Shown here piece after piece: positions 57,727-64,000 of a stretch of 64,000 nt of DNA (its first letter is position 1; each line of letters starts with the position of its first letter). The stretch is taken from contig VNWV01000013.1 of NCBI GenBank assembly GCA_009801085.1, positions 357,623 to 421,622 of the forward strand, read 5' to 3'. The translations under genes and the position numbers were made by a program. The DNA is from Lasiodiplodia sp. COLG20 (lineage: Eukaryota > Ascomycota > Dothideomycetes > Botryosphaeriales > Botryosphaeriaceae). Below the pieces are notes generated by a model, which ran no database searches, was not told the origin of the DNA, and worked only from the letters and a program-made list of their open reading frames with translations.

Positions 57727-59574
57727 ATGCCTGGAAGACTTCTGCCAAGCGGGAACGCAGCTCCCAAGCTGCAACCTGACTTGAGAATCATTCATTTCAA
57801 CGATGTATACAACATCCAGCCTGACACGAGAGAGCCAGCTGGAGGAATTGCCAGGTTCCAAACAGTAATGAAGAAGTACCGTGCAAAGCATGAAGGACAG
57901 CCGCCGGTCTTGACACTGTTTTCGGGCGATGCCCTGAACCCCAGCCTGGAGAGCATCTTCACCAAAGGTGAGGCGCACAACAACCGATGCTACAACAACG
58001 CTGACTCAAAACAGGCGAACACATGGTCGAAGCACTAAACAACATCGGCGTCAACTTCGCCTGCCTCGGCGTGCGTCCCCTCTGACTCCATCTCCGGCAC
58101 TGCTAACCACGGCCCCCAGAACCACGAGCTCGACTTCGGCGTGCCGCACTTCCAAAAGCTGTCCCAGCAATGCAACTTCCCCTGGCTCTGCGCCAACGTG
58201 CTCGACCCAGCACTGGGCCCGGACGTGCCGCTCGGCAACTGCAAGAAGACGGCCATGGTCGACGTCAACGGCGTCAAGGTCGGGCTGATCGGGCTCGTCG
58301 AGCGCGAGTGGCTGGCCACGGTCAACGTGCTGCCGCCTAACCTCGTCTTCCGCCCCGCCGCGGCGACGGCTGCCGAGCTCGTCCCCGCACTCAAGGCCGC
58401 CGGCGCAGACGTCATCGTCGCCCTCACCCACCAGCGCGAGCCCAACGACGTACGGCTCGCGCAGGAGTGCGGCCCCGGCCTGATCGACCTGATCCTGGCC
58501 GGCCACGACCACTTCTACAGCGACACGGTCGTCAACGGCGTGCGCATTGTACGCAGTGGCACCGACTTCAAACAGCTGAGCTACATCGAGCTGCGGCGGC
58601 GGCAGAGAAGGGGGAGGCGGAGGAGCCCGCGTCGTGCGGCTGCGGTTGCTAGAGCCGTGAGGTCTCGGGGCGTTTGGGACATCAAGGTGGTCCGGGAAGA
58701 CGTGACGGCCGCGGTGCCCGAGGACCCCGAGACGAGGGCCTGGGTCGACGGCGTCTCGTCGATGCTGCGGGCGCAGCTGGAGAAGCCGGTCGGCGTGACG
58801 GGCGTCGATCTCGATGCGCGATTCACGACGGTGCGGCGCTGCGAGAGCAACATGGGCAACTTCATCACCGACGCCATGCGCCAGGCGTACGGCGCCGACT
58901 GCTGCATCATCAGCTCCGGCACCATGCGGGGCGATCAGGTGTATGCGGCGGGCGTGCTCACGGTGGGCGATATTCGGAACTGGTGAGTCTTGACCCCCCT
59001 GGTTTACTTTTAGGCTTCTTTCTCATCGCGCCATCTCAGTCTGCCCTTCCAAGATCCGACTGTTGTTATCCGCGTGAGTGGGCAGGCCATTTGGGCGGCT
59101 CTTGAGAATTCTGTGAGCTTGTATCCTGCGCTGGAGGGCCGCTTTCCCCAGGTTTCCCAAATCAGCTTCGATTTCGACGCATCGATGCCGCCCTTGGAGC
59201 GAGTGAAGTCTGCGTGCATTGGAGGTTTGCCCATCAAGCTGGATACAAAGTATCTACTGGCGACTCGAGATTACATGGCGCGTGGCAAGGATGGCTACAC
59301 GTCGCTCGTTGGGGACGACGTCGAGGTCGTCGTCGGGCCGGAGGAGGGGGATCGCATCTACAAGATCGTGCTCGATGCTTTTAGTCAACTTCAGAGCCCA
59401 ACGTGTTCGAGGATTCATGAGTGCTCTGAGGAGATGCGTCACTGTACAGCGAGGTCGGCCTCGTCTAAGCGATGCTGGGTGCCTACGCAATGTGATGGAA
59501 TGAAGAGTCTCTCCGTTGCTGGCCAACATTTGACTATTGCTCCAGCTCTTGAGGGTAGGATTACGGTCGTGTAG
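57727..59574 (+). CDS. 5'-nucleotidase / 2',3'-cyclic phosphodiesterase family metallophosphoesterase
   Basis: Four exons: 57727-57967, 58015-58070, 58120-58982 and 59040-59574; 1695 nt, 564 residues. The dinuclear metal site is complete: RIIHFNDVYNI (D and H, about residues 20-30), LFSGDALNPS (D), NHELDFG (N and H) formed across an intron, and LAGHDHFYSD (H). The C-terminal nucleotide-recognition domain follows (ESNMGNFITDAMR; ISSGTMRGD; TRDYMARGKDGY). There is no signal peptide at the chosen Met, so it may act in the cytosol, unlike the GPI-anchored animal enzyme. Residues 290-320 are an unusually Arg-rich insertion (RRRQRRGRRRSPRR). It hydrolyses nucleoside monophosphates or similar esters by family inference. 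The 58.1-59 kb part is very GC-rich, unlike the AT-rich DNA on its telomeric side. Confidence 0.87.
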
Positions 59575-59621
59575 ATAGAGAAGATTAAACGTTGGTTATT
59601 ATTCTTTTATCTTATTACTAT

Positions 59622-60647
59622 TTATGATAAAACAAGAGATATAGTCAAAAGGCCTATAGCTCCTAGTTTTAAGTGGTGAATTGTCGCGCTCGATACCGCC
59701 GCCCCGGTGTAGGTCGCGGCCGCTACGCTGCTGGTAGCCGGTGTTGTCGTCGGCACGCTGTCGTCGGCCGTCAACACGGCGGCGCCGCCTTTCTCCGCAG
59801 TTGCTGTGGACGCTGCAGCCGTCGTCCTGGGAATTGTTGATACCGTGGTCGCCCTGGTCCCGCTCTCCTTGCCCGCGCTCCCTGTGGTGGTGGACTCTAT
59901 GGAAGTTGTCGGCTTGGCGGTAGGCGCACTCTTCAAGGAGGTCGTGGAATCTGCTACGCTCTGCCGTGCAGGGTTCTTCGTCTGGATGGGGGCGCGTGTG
60001 GGGACGATGCCGATAGTGGTGCCGACGACGATGCGCGTGGCCCCCTTTTCGGTGTGGATGGCGATGGGCGTGGTGGACGCGCCGGTGCCAACGAGGATGG
60101 ACGATCCCAGCTCCAGGGTTTGGCTGCCGACGACGAGCTTCGACTGCGAGTTTTCGATGACGGTGACGCCGCCGATTTCGAAAACCCGCTGCATGACCTC
60201 GGGGGCTCCAGTGACATCCGGCGCTGCCGTTTCCTTGGGCGAGTCCGTGCCGGTGGCATTGTTGGCTGTTTGGGTGGCCAGAGGATTGCTGCCGCTTACG
60301 ATGAACCAGTGGGTGCCGCTCGTTCCAATGTAGAGTTTGGTATCAGATGTAGAGGGCTCAGCCGGCTGGTTGGTGGTCTCAGCTTTGGCCGCAATTTCCG
60401 AGCGATGGAATCCGCCCCTAACGACCGTGCTATTGGTCTGGAAAAAATTTGTTGGAGTATATGAAGTGCCATTGACAAGCGGGGTCAACGCAGTAGGACC
60501 TTTGTTGGTGCGAATTAGCGTCTGGTATTTGTCTGAAGTGCGAAGTGGAGGCATACGAGGTGTGACAGCAGGGAGCGATGAAGGAATGATTGCTGCCCGC
60601 ACGCCCGCGGCGAGCATCAGGAAACGAGTGAGTTCCATGGCCGGCAC
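59622..60647 (-). CDS. Ser/Thr-rich cell-surface protein, GPI-type
   Basis: One frame of 341 residues (337 or so if the second Met, at 60638, is used). A signal peptide (MELTRFLMLAAGVRAA) leads into a domain of about 200 residues with beta-rich, repeated Val/Ile-Gly pattern (FEIGGVTVIENSQSK; LVVGSQTLELGSSILVG; TRIVVGTTIGIV). After this is a 110-residue Ser/Thr/Ala-rich stalk and a hydrophobic C-terminus (LGAIGLLTISLVLS), as in GPI-anchored fungal wall proteins. Short VxxGxxTLxxG-like elements recur in such proteins; the function is unknown. It converges with the phosphoesterase gene, with only 47 bases between stops. Confidence 0.75.
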   Translation of the reverse strand: MPAMELTRFLMLAAGVRAAIIPSSLPAVTPRMPPLRTSDKYQTLIRTNKGPTALTPLVNGTSYTPTNFFQTNSTVVRGGFHRSEIAAKAETTNQPAEPSTSDTKLYIGTSGTHWFIVSGSNPLATQTANNATGTDSPKETAAPDVTGAPEVMQRVFEIGGVTVIENSQSKLVVGSQTLELGSSILVGTGASTTPIAIHTEKGATRIVVGTTIGIVPTRAPIQTKNPARQSVADSTTSLKSAPTAKPTTSIESTTTGSAGKESGTRATTVSTIPRTTAAASTATAEKGGAAVLTADDSVPTTTPATSSVAAATYTGAAVSSATIHHLKLGAIGLLTISLVLS

Positions 60648-61307
60648 GGTCGATCGAACGGGGTGGGATCAGAAAAGAACTAAAAGAACGGCTTCGCTGC
60701 AGGGCAGCGGTGGATGGTCGTCGGCGACGGAAGCATGCTGGGCTGGGGGGAGTAAATACACGAAGCCAACCCTGTGCCCCATATTCTCCGCGAAATTCGA
60801 TAGCGGCGTGGCGTCCCAGAATAGCTTTTCCGACGTGCAAAAGGGCAACTGATCTGGCGGCATGGTGAGCACGGCCAATGGCGGGCGGTTGCGGACATTA
60901 GCAAGGAGGCTGCAAATAGTAGTAAAGTCGGCGCCAGTGGGTCCCAGTCGGTGGCCTTCGTCCTACCGTCTACCAATGGCGCCGCTGTTTTAAAACGCCA
61001 AGTAAACGCTTGGGCGGTCAATCATTTGCTGCATCATGCCACGCCAATGCAAATGTCGCGCCTGTTACTTCGCCGCACCGTTTATCCGCCTTGTCGCCAG
61101 CGTCTTTCTTGCCATACTGCTGGTGTTGCTTTGCCGTCTATCTTGTAGGCTGATTTCCCGTTCAAAAGCGTCCGACTTTATACTCAACAAAGAGCGCTCC
61201 ACACCGCCCAACGCTCGAGCCCCTTATTTCTGTTCGCTTAGGCTCGCGCACCCTTTCATTTTCCCCTACACTTATCTGTTCATCCTAACCAAAAGACTCA
61301 AATCCTG
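60648..61307. other. intergenic, nothing recognised
   Basis: Promoter side of the cell-surface protein gene. Frames at 60669-61148 have no known domain. Confidence 0.35.
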
Positions 61308-61533
61308 TGCAATGCGACCGCATACTTTCACCACCAAGCCGAGTACCAGTTTGCGATTTGCAAGGAGTGCAGGCACGCAGTGTGGCCGGACCAGGTAGAA
61401 TGTTATTTGCAGGACACCACCGGATGCGCCGCAAGCTGGTAGAATGGCTAGCGCGTTTCCTACCGAGCTAGAAGTCCCAGTCCAGTTACAGCAACCCGTC
61501 GCCGAGCTGCCGTTATTTAAGAACGGGCTGTAG
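61308..61533 (+). pseudogene. OrsD/DUF3505-type C2H2 zinc-finger remnant
   Basis: The plus strand contains EYQFAICKECRHAVWPDQVE, a hallmark of the fungal DUF3505 (OrsD-like) zinc-finger region, then in another frame HHRMRRKLVEWLARFLPS, and then in a further frame ELEVPVQLQQPVAELPLFKNGL. The order and spacing match the N-terminal part of this family, so two frameshifts and stops have broken it, after which the AT-rich block starts. In fungi this region often precedes helicase-like or transposon-linked genes near telomeres (established association; the present link is inference). Confidence 0.65.
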
Positions 61534-61642
61534 TGATAAAAGGACCCTAGTGGCTACTAGTACGCCAGCCGAGAGGATTAATTAAAGTCTACTTGACTCT
61601 AATAAAATTTCGCTGGGGGACCGTGCGCCGCGAAATGTTACG

Positions 61643-61835
61643 CTTAGACTCGGAAAGAGAGAAGAGATAGAGACGTTGAGAAAGGTATAACGCGTTAAGG
61701 ATTTACTACCACTATCTAAGATGTTACTAGATACTATATTTAGAGAATAGTAGTCGTAGTTAGATAGAAAAGATAATAGAAGGAGTATAAGATAATAATT
61801 AGAATTAACTATAAAGATTCTATCTACTATAAATA
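61643..61835. repeat. subtelomeric repeat, copy A
   Basis: About 190 bases, containing GTTAAGGATTTACTACCACT and TTAGAGAATAGTAGTCGTAG. Copy B follows after ten bases in the same orientation, and C lies 300 bases further on. Differences are almost all C/T or G/A, as RIP would leave. Confidence 0.8.
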
Positions 61836-61845
61836 TTATACTAGG

Positions 61846-62034
61846 ACTTAGAAAGAAGAAAAGAGATAGAAACGTTAAAAAAGATATAGCGCGTTAAGAA
61901 TTTACTACCACTATTTAAAATGTTACTAGATACTATATTTAGAGAATAGTAGCCGTAGTTAGATAGAAAAGATAATAGAAGAAGTACTAGATAATAATTA
62001 AAATTAACTATAGAGATTCTATCTACTATAAATA
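61846..62034. repeat. subtelomeric repeat, copy B
   Basis: Direct repeat of copy A, with the same order of words (GTTAAGAATTTACTACCACT, TTAGAGAATAGTAGCCGTAG). Similarity with copy C extends some 20 bases further, to about 62056. Confidence 0.8.
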
Positions 62035-62336
62035 AGTATATTCTATATACTATAATTAGTTACTAGTTAGTATAATAATAGGCTTTTTCTACTAAGCTTC
62101 GAAGTCGCTTAGTAGATCGAATAAACCGTAGAATTTATCTTAAAGAGATAAGAGAGAGAGAATAATAATTAGATAAAAAAGTATTACGTAATTATACGAT
62201 ATATAGTAAGCTAGTTACCTCTAACTAAAGAGTCTTAATTAGAACTTTAAGTTAACTACGAAGAGTTAAGTATTTAGCTAACGAGTATATATTACGCTAG
62301 AACTAAAATAGGAGTAAGATAAAAAGTATAAATAGT

Positions 62337-62490
62337 CGTATAGCGTTAAGAAGTTTACTACCACTATTTAAAATGTTACTAGGTACTATACTTAGAGAAT
62401 AGTAGCCGTAGTTAGATAGAGAAGGTAATAAAAGAGGTATAAGATAATAATTAAAATTAACTACGAAGATTCTATCTACTATAACAAGTA
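62337..62490. repeat. subtelomeric repeat, copy C
   Basis: A shorter copy, lacking the first 40 or so bases of A and B but keeping the TTTACTACCACTATTTAAAA core and the end TCTATCTACTATAA. Same orientation. Confidence 0.75.
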
Positions 62491-63883
62491 TAGTCTATAT
62501 ATATAGAGTAATTAGTATTAATTACTTATAGTAATTAAGGTGACTAGAGTGATTAGAATAACGAAAAGAATTTAGTAGCTCGGGTCGGTAGGTTCGAATG
62601 TAGCTAAGTCGGCCAGGTAGATCGTACTAGATTTAGAGGGTTAGTCACGTAGGCGGTAAGTCGTATAAAATTCTAACTTCTCCACTACTATTAAGCGTAT
62701 CGTAATACTATCTCTTTTTTAGACTACTTTCGGTCTAAAAGCTTTCGTATAGGTTCTTATAAGACTTTATAGATTCTTTTTACCGTTATTCTTTTTCTTT
62801 ATACTAATTATATTAGATAGTAGTACTCGTTAGTACGCCTTAGCTTCTCGTATTCTTTAAGACGGGGTAGAGGCGTCTATTCGTTATTAATTCTACTCTT
62901 TTCGTTCTTATTATCGTTGCTTCGTTCTTCTTAATTGGCCTCGTTATTACGAGTGTGTAAAGCGTAGTCGTCGTTATATTTTTAAGACGATAACTTCTTC
63001 GACTAAGTATAATTATTTTTTTCTCTTTTTATACTTATGCTAACTTTCTATAGTTTATTAAATAGATTAATAACGGGATCGTATTTAGGGTTAGTTAGAG
63101 AAGGTTTAACGTTAGATTAAATAAAATAAGATGAAAATTCTTCGTTTAACTCGTTAAAACGTATTTTCTCGAGCTAAGATAATTCGGCTTCTTCGAATAT
63201 TATCTTTTCTAAATTCTTAGAGTAACGAGATGTTTAATCGAGAACTAGCTACGATTAAAGTAGAGAAGACTACTATCTTAGATTAAAATTCAACTAATTT
63301 AGGGGTAGACGATACGGCTATACTATATACGTTAGACGGATTTAGTAGTAACGTAATAGACGCCGACGGCGTAGTTTCTTATTAAGCTTTTATTAATCGG
63401 TTTTAGATATCTCTAATCCCTCCTCTAGGTTTTACGTTATAGAAGAATATTCTAGACTTAGACGGTTTAGATTTTATTAGTAGAAGTCCTCGAGAAGTTC
63501 CGGATAGTTAAGATTTAATAAGAGTTTCTAGATGTTTTCTAAGTTATCGTAATTCTCCTACTTAACGAGGTACTTAAGCTAACCATCAGGGTTCTATTTA
63601 CTATTTAGAATTTTTTCGACGTCCTATTCTTGTACGTCTTTAGGCTAAATTTCTTCTTTAAGATATTCTAGTATTTAGACGTTTTATAGTACTGGTTTAA
63701 AAAGCGCTACGTAGAAGACTAGACTTCAGCATATATTTTTAGATAATTTAAGTTTATAAGTAATAGAAGAAAGTTTTTATTTAATTTCGAAAAAATCGAT
63801 TTTTTTATAATCTAATTTAGAGCTCGGTCGTTTAGTTTTAAGGTTTCTAGTAAGTAGCTAGACTTTATCTCTTTTCTCTAGAG

Positions 63884-64000
63884 TTAGGTTAGGGTTAGGG
63901 TTAGGGTTAGGGTTAGGGTTAGGGTTAGGGTTAGGGTTAGGGTTAGGGTTAGGGTTAGGGTTAGGGTTAGGGTTAGGGTTAGGGTTAGGGTTAGGGTTAG
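63884..64000 (+). repeat. telomere, TTAGGG repeat
   Basis: One TTAGG followed by uninterrupted TTAGGG from 63889 to the window end (18.7 units). The G-rich strand points outward (rightward), so this is the true right end of a chromosome, not an interstitial tract. Confidence 0.98.

Larger units (their letters stand above)
61560..63883. other. AT-rich, RIP-like subtelomeric block
   Basis: From about 61560 the base composition changes sharply to very AT-rich DNA dominated by TA dinucleotides, with stops in all frames and few CA dinucleotides. This is what repeat-induced point mutation leaves behind. It holds three copies of a repeat (61643-61835, 61846-62034, 62337-62490) and abuts the telomere. 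Whatever element it was cannot be named by eye; a telomere-linked helicase gene is a candidate because of the zinc-finger remnant at its edge. Confidence 0.75.

Noticed and set aside
1..64000. CRISPR arrays, operons or bacterial-type elements
   Set aside because: Spliced genes and the TTAGGG telomere show a fungal nuclear chromosome, and no regular spacer repeat was found.

Overview
The window is the right-hand end of a chromosome from a filamentous ascomycete (Pezizomycotina). Its last 117 bases are TTAGGG repeats running off the end. Genes are cut by many short introns (about 45-100 bases, GT..AG, with CTAAC/CTRAC-like branch sites), and families such as HET-domain, Ppo-type oxygenase and OrsD-type zinc-finger proteins are typical of this group. 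The genus cannot be read from the sequence; a sordariomycete is a reasonable guess only. Next to the telomere lie about 2.3 kb of very AT-rich DNA that looks mutated by repeat-induced point mutation (RIP), with three diverged copies of one repeat.

Layout. 0-9 kb is gene-poor: a three-exon protein with three dsRNA-binding-like domains, a broken GH3 glucosidase, a T5orf172/GIY-YIG protein, a three-exon 10-cysteine secreted protein and a small repeat. 9.4-21 kb: AAA-ATPase remnant, FAD monooxygenase, HSPA12-type Hsp70, a small membrane protein with a repeated tail, a coiled-coil protein of unknown function and a kinase. 22.4-36 kb is the metabolic core: 5-oxoprolinase facing a Dal5-type permease across a GATA-motif-bearing spacer, a HET protein, a DHA2 drug transporter and a secreted FAD oxidoreductase. 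36-39 kb has little. 39-50 kb: a multi-pass membrane protein broken by one in-frame TAG, a GPI-type chitin-binding protein, a large Ppo fatty-acid oxygenase whose P450-like half has lost its heme cysteine, tannase and Gln-rich remnants, and a second 10-cysteine (CS-alpha-beta-like) secreted protein. 52-60.6 kb: monocarboxylate-type transporter, P450, 5'-nucleotidase family phosphoesterase and a Ser/Thr-rich GPI-type protein. From 61.3 kb: an OrsD/DUF3505 zinc-finger remnant, the RIP-like block and the telomere.

How genes may work together. The clearest functional pair is 5-oxoprolinase plus the divergent permease, suggesting uptake and use of a nitrogen-rich acid under nitrogen (GATA-factor) control. 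The Ppo oxygenase, P450 and transporters could form a loose oxylipin neighbourhood, but no PKS, NRPS or terpene synthase backbone gene is visible, so no classical biosynthetic cluster is claimed. HET, Hsp70-like and kinase genes and the two cysteine-rich secreted proteins fit a fast-evolving accessory region. Several broken genes carry stops where Gln codons (CAA/CAG) are expected, i.e. CpA to TpA changes, which fits RIP-like decay toward the chromosome end.

Most gene models were built by hand from splice signals and reading-frame continuity; exon sums are divisible by three in every multi-exon model given as intact.
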